Shown here one piece after another: positions 17,442 to 31,165 of a DNA stretch of 64,000 nt. Numbering within the stretch: the stretch's first letter is position 1; every line of letters starts with the position of its first letter. This stretch comes from Moorella sp. Hama-1 (lineage in GTDB: Bacteria; Bacillota; DSM-521; Neomoorellales; Neomoorellaceae), in contig NZ_AP024620.1 of NCBI RefSeq assembly GCF_023734095.1, positions 2,538,501-2,602,500 of the forward strand, in the 5' to 3' direction. The translations under genes were made by a program, and so were the position numbers. A model generated the notes under the pieces. It saw nothing but the letters and a program-made list of their open reading frames with translations, was not told where the DNA came from and ran no database searches.

Positions 17442-18320
17442 TCAATTTCCCCGGCGATACACCCGGATAATTTCAGCTAGAATACTAATGGCGATCTCCG
17501 CCGGGGTCTCGGCGCCGATGTCCAGGCCGATGGGGGCGTGGACCCGCGCCAAGGCTTCCTGGTTGATACCCTCCGCCAGCAGGCGTTCCCGTACCCCCTG
17601 GATCCGCCGCCGGCTGCCGATCATACCGATATAAGCCGCCGGGGCCTGGATTACCGCCCGCAGGCACTCATAATCATAGCGGTGGCCCCGGGTGACGATT
17701 ACGATAAAGGTAGAGGGGTTGATCTTTAGCTCCTGCAAGGCAGCGGTAAAGGGAGCGCAGATAACCCGGGCGGCCGCCGGAAAGAGCTGCTCATTGGCAA
17801 AGTCAGGCCGGTCGTCCACCACGGTGACCCGGTAGCCGGCCAGCCCGGCCAGGGCCGCCACTTGCTGCCCCACATGACCCCCGCCCAGGATTAAAACCTC
17901 GGGTTCGGGGGAGACCGGTTCCAGGAAAAGGGTGACCCGGCCGTCACCAATCTCCAGGGTCGTCAACTGGGGCCGGCGCTCGGCCAGGACTGCCGGCGCG
18001 ACTTCAGCCATGGCCCCGGCCAGGCCCTCCAGCCCCGGTTCGCTCCTCTCCCCGGCCAGTTTCCCGGTCTCGTAACCCCTGCCGCCCCGTACGTCCTGGA
18101 CGGGCTCTCCACCTGAGGCCGCCAGCGCCGGTGCACCTGGGTATCCCTCCGGTGTGATCGCTACTGGTACCCCCTCGGGTATACCGGGGCGCCAGAGGAA
18201 ATGCTCCCCTGGGTTTATTCCCGGGGCCTCTCCCTCGACCCTGACCACCGTTGCTGCTACTGCCGGTTGCTGTTCTTCCAGGGCCGTAAATAACTCCTGG
18301 AAAAAAGCCAGTTTGTTCAT
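17442..18320 (-). CDS. xdhC: XdhC family protein, full length
   Basis: Molybdenum cofactor chaperone/sulfurylation protein of 292 residues. The N-terminal XdhC/CoxI part is somewhat degenerate (VRVEGEAPGINPGEHFLW); the C-terminal Rossmann domain is well conserved (EVLILGGGHVGQQVAALAGL, VVDDRPDFAN, RGHRYDYECLRAVI, YIGMIGSRRR, HAPIGLDIGAETPAEIAISI). The ATG overlaps the last base of the stop of the upstream HAD gene, so translation is coupled to a housekeeping operon, not to the maturation genes, and a terminator follows. Confidence 0.87.
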   Translation of the reverse strand: MNKLAFFQELFTALEEQQPAVAATVVRVEGEAPGINPGEHFLWRPGIPEGVPVAITPEGYPGAPALAASGGEPVQDVRGGRGYETGKLAGERSEPGLEGLAGAMAEVAPAVLAERRPQLTTLEIGDGRVTLFLEPVSPEPEVLILGGGHVGQQVAALAGLAGYRVTVVDDRPDFANEQLFPAAARVICAPFTAALQELKINPSTFIVIVTRGHRYDYECLRAVIQAPAAYIGMIGSRRRIQGVRERLLAEGINQEALARVHAPIGLDIGAETPAEIAISILAEIIRVYRRGN

Positions 18321-18979
18321 TACGCCTGCCCCTTCCGTCCATTACCTTCGAGACATAAATCGACAAACTCCGCCATAGTGGCCACTACAATCTCCGGGGC
18401 GGCAGCCAGGATTCTTTTTGGGGGGACTTTACTCCAACCGGCGGCCACGCTGGTGACGCCGGCCGCCCGGGCCGCCAGGATGTCGTGGGGGCTGTCGCCA
18501 ATCATGGCGGCTGCCTCTTCTGCCAGCCCCAGGAGCTCGAGGCCGCGCCGGACCGGCTCCGGTTCCGGCTTATGGCTGGTAACATCTTCGGCGGTGACGA
18601 TTACCGGGAAAAAGGGCGCCAGGCCACAGAGTTCCAGACCGTAGAGGGTCGTATCCCGTACTCGAGAAGTGACTACTCCAAGTTTAATACCGGCCTGTTG
18701 CAATCGTTGCAAGCCCTCACGGACCCCCGGGCAGGGCCGGACCAAGTCATCAAAGTGCGCGGCACTAAAACGGCGATACTCGGGGAGCATCTCGTCCAGG
18801 CGGTCGGGCACGAAAGCGGCCAGGCCCTCCTTCAAGGTAATACCAAAGTAAGGGTAAACCTCCTCCGGGGCCACCACCCGGCCCAGGTAGGGCGCCAGGG
18901 TATGCTGGAAGGATTTGATAACCAGTTCGGAAGTATCCACCAGGGTGCCGTCAAAATCAAAGAGTACACCGGCGTACAA
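18320..18979 (-). CDS. HAD-family hydrolase, PpaX/phosphoglycolate phosphatase type
   Basis: 219-residue haloacid dehalogenase-like phosphatase. Motif I is DFDGTLVDTS with the nucleophile D in the first strand; motif II VVTSRVRD; motif IV IGDSPHDILAARAAG. The helical cap between them places it in the PpaX/Gph subgroup, which removes phosphate from pyrophosphate, phosphoglycolate or small sugar phosphates. Start is TTG at 18979, preceded by GGGGTGG. It lies 42 bp after gatB and shares a TAATG overlap with xdhC. Confidence 0.82.
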   Translation of the reverse strand: MYAGVLFDFDGTLVDTSELVIKSFQHTLAPYLGRVVAPEEVYPYFGITLKEGLAAFVPDRLDEMLPEYRRFSAAHFDDLVRPCPGVREGLQRLQQAGIKLGVVTSRVRDTTLYGLELCGLAPFFPVIVTAEDVTSHKPEPEPVRRGLELLGLAEEAAAMIGDSPHDILAARAAGVTSVAAGWSKVPPKRILAAAPEIVVATMAEFVDLCLEGNGRKGQA

Positions 18980-19021
18980 AGCTCCACCCCTTCTCTATCC
19001 CGGCCTTTACCTGCTACCCGG

Positions 19022-20452
19022 CTATAACCTCTCCTTCAGCAGCTGGTTCACCAGGCCGGGGTTGGCTTTACCCCGGGTGGCCTTCATCACCTGACCTACC
19101 AGGAAACCCAGGGCCTTTTCCTTGCCGTTACGGTAGTCCTCCACCACGCTGGGATTGGCCGCTATAACTTCAGCGACGATTTTCCCCAGGGCGGCAGCGT
19201 CGCTGATCTGGACCAGACCCTTCTCTTCTACCACCCGGCGGGCGCCTTTACCGCTGGCAAACATCTCTTCCAGGACCTGCTTGGCGATTTTACCGCTGAT
19301 AGTGCCTTCCTTTTGCAACTGCAGCAGGTCGGCCAGTTCCTCCGGCGGCACCGGGGCCTGCCCGGGTTCCAGGTTGCGGGCGTTTAACAGCCGTAAAAAG
19401 TCGCCCATGATCCAGTTGCTGGCAGCTTTAGCATCCGGGTAACGGGCTACCACTTGATCGAAGTATTCGGCCAGGTCCCGGGAACTGGTTATAACCCCGG
19501 CGTCGTAGGCCGGCAGGCCATAGGTAGCCATTAACCTCCGGCAGCGGGCATCGGGCAGCTCCGGCAGCTCCCGGCGTACGGCCTCCACCCAGGCCGCATC
19601 AATCTCCAAGGGCACCAGGTCCGGTTCCGGGAAGTAACGGTAGTCATGGGCCTGCTCCTTGGTCCGCATGATGGTAGTAATACCCCGGCTCTCATCCCAG
19701 GCCATGGTGGCCTGTTCCACCCGGCCGCCGCTCTCCAGAATGGCGATCTGGCGTTCCACCTCGTACTCCAGGGCCCGCTGTAGGGCACGGAAGGAGTTCA
19801 TATTCTTGACCTCCGTCTTAGTGCCGAAGGCCTGGCTGCCCCGGGGCCGGACGGAGACATTGGCGTCGCACCGCAGCGACCCTTCTTCCATCTTGCAGTC
19901 CGAGACGTCCAGGTACAGGAGGATGGTCCGCAGCTTTTCCATATAGGCCCGGGCCTCCGCCGGGGAACGCAGGTCCGGTTCGGAGACGATCTCCAGCAGG
20001 GGTACACCGGTCCGGTTATAATCCACCAGGGAGTAACCGCCGCCGGGAGCGTCGACGTGGACCAGCTTGCCAGCGTCTTCTTCCATATGCACCCTGGTGA
20101 TACCGATGACCCGCTCCCGGCCGTCGACGTTGATGGTCAGGTGGCCGCCGGTGGCCAGGGGCAGGTCGTACTGGGATACCTGATAGTTCTTGGGGAGGTC
20201 GGGGTAATAGTAGTTCTTACGGTCAAATTTGCAGAAGGTTTCCACCCGGCAGTTTAAAGCCAGGGCGGTTTTTAAGCCGAATTCCACCACCCGGCGGTTG
20301 ATAACCGGCAGCACCCCCGGTAATCCCAGGCAGACCGGGCAGACGTGGGTATTGGGCTCGCCGCCGAAGGCCGTGGTGCAATTACAGAAGGCTTTGGATG
20401 CCGTCTTCAGTTCCGTATGGACTTCCAGGCCGATGACTGTTTCGTAATCCAT
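19022..20452 (-). CDS. gatB: Aspartyl/glutamyl-tRNA amidotransferase subunit B
   Basis: Subunit B of the GatCAB complex, which turns Glu-tRNA(Gln) and Asp-tRNA(Asn) into Gln- and Asn-tRNA. 476 residues with the family opening [13 protein letters not shown], the zinc-site-like cysteines ([19 protein letters not shown]), [17 protein letters not shown] and the C-terminal YqeY-like tail ([12 protein letters not shown]). The ATG overlaps the gatA stop as TAATG. Complete and ordinary. Confidence 0.96.
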   Translation of the reverse strand: MDYETVIGLEVHTELKTASKAFCNCTTAFGGEPNTHVCPVCLGLPGVLPVINRRVVEFGLKTALALNCRVETFCKFDRKNYYYPDLPKNYQVSQYDLPLATGGHLTINVDGRERVIGITRVHMEEDAGKLVHVDAPGGGYSLVDYNRTGVPLLEIVSEPDLRSPAEARAYMEKLRTILLYLDVSDCKMEEGSLRCDANVSVRPRGSQAFGTKTEVKNMNSFRALQRALEYEVERQIAILESGGRVEQATMAWDESRGITTIMRTKEQAHDYRYFPEPDLVPLEIDAAWVEAVRRELPELPDARCRRLMATYGLPAYDAGVITSSRDLAEYFDQVVARYPDAKAASNWIMGDFLRLLNARNLEPGQAPVPPEELADLLQLQKEGTISGKIAKQVLEEMFASGKGARRVVEEKGLVQISDAAALGKIVAEVIAANPSVVEDYRNGKEKALGFLVGQVMKATRGKANPGLVNQLLKERL

Positions 20453-21915
20453 TATGCCACCCCCAGTTCCGGCCGCCGCCGGTGGTATTCCGTATTTTGT
20501 TCAAAGGCATAAGCTGCCTGCAGCAGGGTCGCCTCGGCAAAGGGCCGGCCAATAAGCTGCAGGCCCACGGGCAACCCCTGGCTGAAACCGCAGGGCAGGG
20601 AGAGGGCCGGCAGCCCGGCCATGTTAATGGGGATGGTACACAGGTCGGAGAGATACATGGCCAGGGGGTCCCCGGCCTTTTCGCCCAGGCGGAAGGCCAC
20701 CGTCGGGGAAGTGGGCGTAGCCAGGAGATCATACTTTTTAAAGGCCGCTTCAAAATCCCGGCGGATGAGGGTCCGTACCTTGAGGGCCTTCAGGTAATAG
20801 GCGTCGTAGTAGCCCGAGCTCAGGGCGTAGGTCCCCAGCATAATCCGCCGCTTGACTTCAGGGCCGAAGCCCGCGCTGCGGGTGTTCATATACATCTCGA
20901 TAATATCCTTGCCCGGCACCCGCAGGCCGTAGCTGACACCGTCGTAACGGGCCAGGTTGGATGAGGCCTCGGCCGGGGCCACCAGGTAGTAGGCCGGCAG
21001 GGCATACTCCGTATGGGGCAGGGAGGTTTCCTCGCAGGCGGCCCCCAGTTCTTCCAGTTTAGCAATGGCCCGGCGGACGATGGCCGCCACTTCCGGCTCC
21101 ATCCCCGCACCGAAATACTCCCGGGGCACGCCTATTTTCAGGCCCTTTATCTCCGGCTTCAAGGCGGCCCGGTAATCAGGCACCGGCAGGTCGGCGGCAG
21201 TGGAATCCGCCGGGTCGTGGCCGGCAATGGCGCCCAGGACCAGGGCACAGTCAGTGACGTCCCGGGTAATTGGGCCGATCTGATCCAGGGAGGAGGCAAA
21301 GGCTACCAGGCCGTAGCGGGAGACCCGGCCGTAGGTGGGCTTCATCCCCACCACGCCGCAGAAGGAAGCCGGCTGGCGGATGGAGCCGCCGGTATCCGAT
21401 CCCAGGGAGTAGAAGGCCTCGCCGGCAGCCACCGCGGCCACGGCGCCGCCGCTGGAACCCCCCGGCACCCGCTCCAGGTCCCAGGGGTTATGGGTGGGAA
21501 AGAAATGGGAGTTCTCCGTGGAGGACCCCATGGCGAACTCGTCCATGTTGAGCTTACCCAGCATGACCGCCCCGGCCGCCTGCAGACGCCGGACCACGGT
21601 GGCATCGTAGGGGGGAACCCAGTCGGCCAGCATCCGGGACGAGCAGGTGGTCCGCACCCCGGCAGTGCAGAGGTTGTCCTTCAAAGCCATGGGCACCCCG
21701 GCCAGGGGCCCCCATTCCTCGCCCCGGGCGCGGGCGGCATCGATGGATCGGGCCTGTTCCAGGGCCTCCTCCGCCGTCCGGGTGACAAAGGCCTGCACCC
21801 GGCCGTCAAGGGCTTCGATGCGATCGATGAGGGCCTCGGTAGCTTCTACCGCGCTGACCTCACGGCGCTGTAAAAGCTCCCCCAGTTCGTGGGCTGTTAA
21901 GTAATGTAATTCCAT
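20452..21915 (-). CDS. gatA: Aspartyl/glutamyl-tRNA amidotransferase subunit A
   Basis: Amidase-signature subunit of GatCAB, 487 residues, which releases ammonia from glutamine. The Ser-cis-Ser-Lys triad region is visible: [10 protein letters not shown] holds the lysine and [16 protein letters not shown] the serines. ATG behind GGGAGGT. 19 bp after gatC. Confidence 0.96.
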   Translation of the reverse strand: MELHYLTAHELGELLQRREVSAVEATEALIDRIEALDGRVQAFVTRTAEEALEQARSIDAARARGEEWGPLAGVPMALKDNLCTAGVRTTCSSRMLADWVPPYDATVVRRLQAAGAVMLGKLNMDEFAMGSSTENSHFFPTHNPWDLERVPGGSSGGAVAAVAAGEAFYSLGSDTGGSIRQPASFCGVVGMKPTYGRVSRYGLVAFASSLDQIGPITRDVTDCALVLGAIAGHDPADSTAADLPVPDYRAALKPEIKGLKIGVPREYFGAGMEPEVAAIVRRAIAKLEELGAACEETSLPHTEYALPAYYLVAPAEASSNLARYDGVSYGLRVPGKDIIEMYMNTRSAGFGPEVKRRIMLGTYALSSGYYDAYYLKALKVRTLIRRDFEAAFKKYDLLATPTSPTVAFRLGEKAGDPLAMYLSDLCTIPINMAGLPALSLPCGFSQGLPVGLQLIGRPFAEATLLQAAYAFEQNTEYHRRRPELGVA

Positions 21916-21934
21916 TTTATCTATACCTCCCGGC

Positions 21935-22219
21935 CTATACTACCCGCGGTACTTTAAATTGACCTTCGCTAACCTCCGGCGCCCCCTGGAGGGCCTTTTC
22001 CCGGGGCAGGCCGGGCCGGGCGACATCGTCACGAAAGACGTTGCGCAGGGGCAGGACGTGGGCGGTAGGTTCCACGTCCCTGGTATCCAGGGCGTTTAAT
22101 TTATCCATATACTCCAGGATGGCATTGAGCTGTTCCGTATAGGCCGCCTTCTCCTCCGGGGAGAGTTTCAGGCGGGCCAGCAGGGCCACATGCTCAACTT
22201 CGTCAGTGCTGATGGGCAT
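21935..22219 (-). CDS. gatC: Aspartyl/glutamyl-tRNA amidotransferase subunit C
   Basis: Small GatC subunit that wraps around GatA and GatB. From ATG at 22219 (GGTGG 8 nt upstream) it has 94 residues, starting [20 protein letters not shown], a typical GatC N-terminus; a GTG 12 bp earlier overlaps the ribosome site. First gene of gatCAB. Confidence 0.93.
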   Translation of the reverse strand: MPISTDEVEHVALLARLKLSPEEKAAYTEQLNAILEYMDKLNALDTRDVEPTAHVLPLRNVFRDDVARPGLPREKALQGAPEVSEGQFKVPRVV

Positions 22220-22274
22220 ATCTTTAACCACCTTTTCCGGCGTACTTTCTGCCTAATTATAGCAGACAGGTCGG

Positions 22275-22451
22275 CTAACGGCAACGTTTTCCGGCCCAAG
22301 CCCGGTCATATAAATCTTCTCGCCGCCAGGTTCGTTTTCCTTCTCCTGATCCTTGGGCGATCAAACTCTGGATAAATCTCTTTTCTTCATTCCAGGCCGT
22401 AGCATTTCGTGGCTCCTCGTTAGGCGTATTGCCGGATCTTTTAGATGCCAT
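22275..22451 (-). CDS. Small basic protein of unknown function, 58 residues
   Basis: An open frame starting ATG at 22451, with GGGGAG about 10 nt upstream, and ending at TAG 22275. The product is rich in Arg, Lys and Glu (starts MASKRSGNTPNEEPRN, ends RAWAGKRCR), has no hydrophobic segment and no recognised family. It sits between the small membrane protein gene and gatC. Composition looks like a real soluble protein, but there is no independent support. Confidence 0.4.
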   Translation of the reverse strand: MASKRSGNTPNEEPRNATAWNEEKRFIQSLIAQGSGEGKRTWRREDLYDRAWAGKRCR

Positions 22452-22479
22452 TTTGCTACATCTCCCCTGTCCTATTTAA

Positions 22480-22707
22480 CTAACGCCCGGAGAAATGGAC
22501 GCCGCCGAAGAGTATGCCGGCAATAAGCAACAAACGCAGGGCCTGCCAGAAGGTGATCTTCTTCAAGTTAAACACCTCCGGCATGGTGATGTTCCAGAGC
22601 CACTGAAAAAGACCGATTAGGGCGAAAACGATAAGCAAAATTAATGGCAGAACGGGTAGAATTTCCATTGGACTCTGGAAAGTGAACAGCTGAAAGTGCC
22701 CTGTCAT
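22480..22707 (-). CDS. Small membrane protein of unknown function, 75 residues
   Basis: ATG at 22707 follows AGGGGGTGG by about 5 nt; an ATG at 22725 in the same frame lies inside that site. Two hydrophobic segments are seen (ILPVLPLILLIVFALIGLF and ALRLLLIAGILFGGVHF), separated by a short basic linker with LKK. It directly follows ligA in the same direction (34 bp). No family recognised; a small two-helix membrane protein. Confidence 0.6.
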   Translation of the reverse strand: MTGHFQLFTFQSPMEILPVLPLILLIVFALIGLFQWLWNITMPEVFNLKKITFWQALRLLLIAGILFGGVHFSGR

Positions 22708-22741
22708 TCTCTCCACCCCCTTCATTGTTGGCGCTCAATCA

Positions 22742-26975
<4,234 letters not shown>

Positions 26976-27232
26976 GACCTTCACACTCCTAAACCCTGGT
27001 TATATTCGCCCCGGTAGAGTAAAAAACCTGCAAAGACCCGGCCTTCTTTTTCCTCTACCCACCAGGGGCCGGCAAGGAACTACTCCGAAAATGATGTGAA
27101 AGACAGCGACGGCGATAACAGGCTGCGCTACCAGATTCAGAAAAGCCAAGGCACCCCCCCTTTACTTTTCCCCTTCCCCGGGGGTAATGCATATAATGCA
27201 GCAGGTTGAAAAATGAGGGGTGACTATTTATC

Positions 27233-27790
27233 ATGGAAGCCAGGGTTAAAAAATTAGGATTCCCGGAAATGGGTATCCTGGGCGGCGACAAAGAAACCCG
27301 CCAGGAAAACGGAGATCCCCGTCAGGAAAGCATCTCCGGCCTGCCGCCATCCGGTGCTACAGAAAGCGCGAAGGAAGGGCCCCAGGACAGCCCACCGCAT
27401 CAGGACGAACCCGTGACCTTAGCCGCCCGCAGCCAGGCCCTTTTCCAGGAAGCCCTGTTGAACGGTAATATTGACCAGTTCCTGGCCCTGTTGCAATCCT
27501 GGATCGAAAAACTACGCAATTTCCTCAACTACACCGAGGTCGGTGTTACCACCGCCAACAATATCCTCACCGTTACCAAAACCACCCTGCAGGCCGACCT
27601 GGGAGTTCAACCGGCCGCGGATTCCGGTACACCCACCGGTATGGCCCTGCCGGCTTCCTCTTTACAGCTTATGTGGAACTTGATCCGGACACCGGAGTTC
27701 CAAACCTTTGCCGGCCGCATGCTGGCCCAGGCTTTAAAAATGAATCTCAACCCGCCCGTCCAGACCCTGCAAAAGGAAAGCTCAGGTTAG
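27233..27790 (+). CDS. Protein of unknown function, 185 residues
   Basis: ATG with a GAGGGGTGA site 9 nt upstream. The first 70 residues are polar, low-complexity and probably disordered (many Gln, Glu, Pro, Gly). Residues about 72-130 form amphipathic helices (QALFQEALLNGNIDQFLALL, then WIEKLRNFLNYTEVG). No known domain. It stands alone between the divergent pcrA operon and a strong terminator. Proximity to a spore coat gene might hint at a sporulation role, but nothing in the sequence shows it. Confidence 0.7.
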   Translation: MEARVKKLGFPEMGILGGDKETRQENGDPRQESISGLPPSGATESAKEGPQDSPPHQDEPVTLAARSQALFQEALLNGNIDQFLALLQSWIEKLRNFLNYTEVGVTTANNILTVTKTTLQADLGVQPAADSGTPTGMALPASSLQLMWNLIRTPEFQTFAGRMLAQALKMNLNPPVQTLQKESSG

Positions 27791-27862
27791 ACCAGAGCTC
27801 CCGCATTTAGTTCCGGGCATCTTCGCCAACTATTTCTTTCCTGTGGAATCGGACCATACGGT

Positions 27863-27898
27863 AAAAGGCTGCTGATCGTACCCGGTCAGCAGCCTTTT
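27863..27898. terminator. Bidirectional intrinsic terminator
   Basis: Perfect 13-bp stem AAAAGGCTGCTGA / TCAGCAGCCTTTT with a 10-nt loop. T and A tracts at the ends let it serve the upstream plus-strand gene and, in principle, the minus-strand coat gene. Confidence 0.88.
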
Positions 27899-28032
27899 GA
27901 GCTTACACTTCATCATCTGTTAGTAGCCACATCTATTCGGTCCACCTGATGCCGTTTTCATCCACTACAGGTGCCTGGTAGCAGGGGCGTCTACCATATG
28001 AATGGCAGTAGCGTCCCGTTACTCCGGGCGCC

Positions 28033-28602
28033 CTATTGATATTGGTGCTGTCCCACGCCTATATTGGCGGATGAATAGGTGTTCATCATAGTACTGGTCG
28101 TCATCTCTTTCATGGTCGGGACCTGGTAATACCCCTTCTGATTCATATACTGCCAGACCTCGTAGGCTTGCTCGGAACAATTGATGGCTCCCTGCTGGAT
28201 CATCCGTCTTAGCTCGGGGTCAGCGCACTCCAGGGCCGCAACCATACGCATTGTTGCCGAGGCCTTATGGCACCCCAGCATCCCGCTGGCTACATCCCGA
28301 TCATCCATGTCGTCCAGGGAGGTATTGGGCGTCAGGGAACCCGGGTTGTCCAGGCCATACACGGGGTTGGCATTCCTTACGGTGCGGTAGGGTACCGCCT
28401 GGCTCATGCCCCGCTGGTTGATAGCCTGAACCATGTTGTTGTATTCCTGGGTCATAAACCGGAGCTGCTTATCCAGGATACTGCGCAACTGCTGGTCCCT
28501 GGTGTGGGGACGATACAGCTGGAACTGGTTGATACCGTCGACGGTATCGCTTAAAACCTCGTGAACTTCCATTACCTCGTGGGCTCCGTACTGGGCGGCC
28601 AT
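28033..28602 (-). CDS. CotF-family spore coat protein
   Basis: 189 residues with the ferritin-like CotF helices: HEVMEVHEVLSDTVDGINQF at the start and a later bundle holding CADPELRRMIQQGAINCSEQ. The C-terminus is rich in Met, Thr, Tyr and Gln, as in many coat proteins. Start ATG behind AGGAGGAG. It should be made in the mother cell late in sporulation and shows that the host forms endospores. Single-gene unit. Confidence 0.87.
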   Translation of the reverse strand: MAAQYGAHEVMEVHEVLSDTVDGINQFQLYRPHTRDQQLRSILDKQLRFMTQEYNNMVQAINQRGMSQAVPYRTVRNANPVYGLDNPGSLTPNTSLDDMDDRDVASGMLGCHKASATMRMVAALECADPELRRMIQQGAINCSEQAYEVWQYMNQKGYYQVPTMKEMTTSTMMNTYSSANIGVGQHQYQ

Positions 28603-28815
28603 GTAAATCTCCTCCTAAAAATAGTTTTGGGCAAAGAAGTTACCCGACAAGGATTATCCCCGTTTGAAGAGGAAATTATGTAGCTTAAACCTGTCTTTAA
28701 TGAGCAAATGAATATCTAAGGGATAATAACCGCCCAGAACACCTGGCGTCTCCTATAATTTTAAACCTTAAGGGAGATACTGATAATACAATATCCACCA
28801 AGGAACGGATGCCAA

Positions 28816-30234
28816 ATGGGAGATAAAAAAGCCGGTAATACCCTCTGGAAAGTAGCGCTGGGTTCGGCCGGCCTGACTTGTTTGGGGTTATAGCTTTTCA
28901 GCCGCCCCCTGCTAAACCGCCTGCACGATTCCTTTCTTAAAACCGTGATGACCGATCCCTATGAAGAAAATTTCTGGGAGTTTGTCTCGGCCGCAAACCG
29001 TACCGGTCTCCAGAAAATTGTTGAGACCAATTTGCGGGCTCATCAGGGCAAGCTCATCCAGAGGCCCTTTGGCAGCCCCTGGCGTTTCCCCGGAACAGAC
29101 GGCCTTGTTTTTAACCTCGCGCAGCTGGCAAGGCTTCCCGTTGAGGAGAGTGTTCCCGTTGATACCAGGGTAACCCTGGGGCCCCGGGCGGCCAGGCCCC
29201 TGAAAATAAGCATGCCGATCATCATCTCCGGTATGGCCTACGGGCTGGCCTTAAGCGAAAAGACCAAGATAGCCCTGGCCAGGGGGGCCAGCCTGGCCGG
29301 TACCGCTACCAATACCGGCGAAGGGCCTTTCTTGCCTTCCGAGAGGCAAGCTGCCAGGCACCTTATCGTCCAGTACAACCGCGGAGGTTGGAACCACAAC
29401 CCTCGTATACTCAAACAGGCCGATATGGTGGAAATCCAGTTCGGCCAGGCAGCCATCGGTGGCCTGGGCCACAGCACCAATTACGACGAGATTCCTCTCA
29501 AAGGCCGTCACCTGCTGGGGCTCAAACCCGGCCAGGCAGCTGTTACCCATGCCCGTATGCCCGGTATCAAAGACCCCCAAGAAGACCTGCCACCCCTGGT
29601 CACCAGGTTACGTCACCTGACCGGGGGCGTTCCTATTGGCGCTAAAATCGGCGCGGGCAATGACCTGGAAAAGGACCTGGCTATCCTCCTGGAAGCAGGC
29701 GTCGACTTTATTGCCATAGATGGAGCCGGGGCGGCCAGCAAGGGCTCACCGCCCATCATCCAGGATGACTTTGGCGTGCCCACGGTCTATGCCGTCAACC
29801 GCGCAGCCACTTTTCTAAAAAAGCAGGGGGTAAAAGATAGGGTAAGCCTGATAGCCGGCGGCGGGCTGGTTACCCCGGGCGACTTTTTAAAAATCCTGGC
29901 CCTGGGAGCCGACGCCGTATACATCGGTACCATAGCCCTCTTCGCCCTTGCCCACACCCAGGTTTTAAAGGCCATGCCCTGGGAACCCCCGGTCCAGGTT
30001 GTCTTTGCCCAGGGCCGCTATCAGGATCAGCTGAATGTAGACAGGGCGGCCCACAAACTCGCCAATTTCTTATGGTCCTGCAACGCCGAAATCATGGAAG
30101 GCGTACGTACCCTGGGCAAGAGATCCGTCAAGCAGGTCAATAAGTCCGACCTGGCCGCCCTGAACCCCGTCACAGCCAGTGCCCTGGGCATCCCCCTGGC
30201 CACCCGGGTCAGGAGCTACCCCCCTCCTGAATAG
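28816..30234 (+). pseudogene. FMN-binding glutamate synthase-family protein with in-frame TAG
   Basis: Homologous to the stand-alone FMN domain of glutamate synthase (GltB2/archaeal type). The frame begins at ATG 28816 and after 25 codons (MGDKKAGNTLWKVALGSAGL...) meets TAG at 28891-28893. It then continues in phase to 30234, with LFSRPLLNRLHDSFLKTV directly after the stop and typical FMN-barrel motifs later (ALARGASLAGTATNTGEG, GVPIGAKIGAGND, IAIDGAGAASKGSP). The stop lies in the N-terminal membrane helix that related proteins carry. The next usable starts, GTG 28945 and ATG 28948, lack a ribosome site but would leave the whole catalytic part (about 428 residues). Either a nonsense mutant or a shortened soluble form. 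Confidence 0.75.
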
Positions 30235-30257
30235 CCGGCAGATTTTCCCAAACTGAT

Positions 30258-30290
30258 TATGGGCCTGGCTTTTACCGAAACCAGCCAGGT
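30258..30290 (+). terminator. Possible terminator after the glutamate synthase-like gene
   Basis: Stem CCTGGCT / AGCCAGG with a 12-nt loop, followed some 15 nt later by a run of seven T. The T run is too far from the stem for a classic terminator. Confidence 0.4.
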
Positions 30291-30307
30291 TCAAATCCTC
30301 CGTATTT

Positions 30308-30333
30308 TTTTCGCCCCTTCCCGGTGGTATAAT
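30308..30333 (+). promoter_or_regulatory. Extended -10 promoter of the cupin-mntA-hepT run
   Basis: TGGTATAAT at 30325-30333 is an extended -10 with a perfect TATAAT. The -35 region is poor (T-rich), which is allowed for this promoter type. Start of transcription would be about 30340, 35 nt before the cupin ATG. Confidence 0.5.
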
Positions 30334-30374
30334 AACCAGTAAAATATAACAACAACCTGGAGGTGCATGAAATA

Positions 30375-30719
30375 ATGCCGGACAAAGATCAGGCTGGGAG
30401 CAGGCCCCTCGACGCCCGGGCGGCCATTTTAAGTGAACTGGTCGATTACCAGGGGGGCTCTATCGTCAGCCAAACAATTATTGATAAAAAGGCGGGTACG
30501 GTAACCCTCTTCGCCTTCGCCGCTGGCCAGGGCCTGAGTGAACATACGGCCCCCTACGACGCCCTAGTCCACGTACTCGATGGGGAAGTGGAGATTACCA
30601 TCGCCGGTAAGCCACTCCATGTTAAACCGGGGGAGGCCGTTATCATGCCCGCCAACCAGCCCCACGCCCTGCGGGCGCTAACAAACTTTAAGATGGTCCT
30701 GACCATGATCCGGTCTTGA
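30375..30719 (+). CDS. Small cupin-domain protein
   Basis: Single-domain cupin of 114 residues from ATG 30375 (GGAGG 11 nt upstream; a GTG at 30363 overlaps the site). Cupin motif 1 is GLSEHTAPYDALVHVLDGE and motif 2 is PGEAVIMPANQPHAL, so two histidines and a glutamine/glutamate set could bind metal. Such proteins often act as small isomerases or sensors; the substrate is unknown. Followed after 23 bp by mntA. Confidence 0.82.
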   Translation: MPDKDQAGSRPLDARAAILSELVDYQGGSIVSQTIIDKKAGTVTLFAFAAGQGLSEHTAPYDALVHVLDGEVEITIAGKPLHVKPGEAVIMPANQPHALRALTNFKMVLTMIRS

Positions 30720-30742
30720 GAGAACTAAGAGGTGGGGCCAAG

Positions 30743-31165
30743 ATGCAGGAAAAAATTTTTTCATCAACTCTTACGCCTATATTTGCCTCATTACCGAATA
30801 TCGTAGCCGTATATTTATTTGGTTCCTATTTAAATGAGCCTGAGCGGGCGCGGGATGTGGACCTGGCAATTCTTCTCAAAAAACCGGTAAGCAGGATAAC
30901 ATACTACTATACGCATCTTTATTCAAAGCTGGGAGAAATTTTTTCGCCTCTTGAAGTGGACCTGCTCTTTTTAAATTGTGCACCCGTCCCTATAGCTTTT
31001 GAAGTGATTAATACCGGTCAAGTTATTTATTGTACTGATGAGGAGCGCCGGACAGACTTTGAATACGTTATTTCCGGTTTATATCTTGACTATAATTACC
31101 ATCTACACCAGGGCAGGCGGGAATTATATGAAACAATAAGGGAGGCATCACCTCTTGTTAAATGA
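30743..31165 (+). CDS. mntA: MntA-type nucleotidyltransferase antitoxin
   Basis: Minimal nucleotidyltransferase of 140 residues. The catalytic signature is visible: GSYLNEPERARDVDLAILL, i.e. GS-x10-DxD. In the MntA-HepT type VII toxin-antitoxin system the enzyme adds AMP groups to a tyrosine of HepT and silences it. ATG at 30743 behind AGGTGGGG is preferred to a TTG at 30716. The stop lies 11 bp inside hepT, as is usual for such pairs. More AT-rich than the cupin before it. Confidence 0.87.
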   Translation: MQEKIFSSTLTPIFASLPNIVAVYLFGSYLNEPERARDVDLAILLKKPVSRITYYYTHLYSKLGEIFSPLEVDLLFLNCAPVPIAFEVINTGQVIYCTDEERRTDFEYVISGLYLDYNYHLHQGRRELYETIREASPLVK

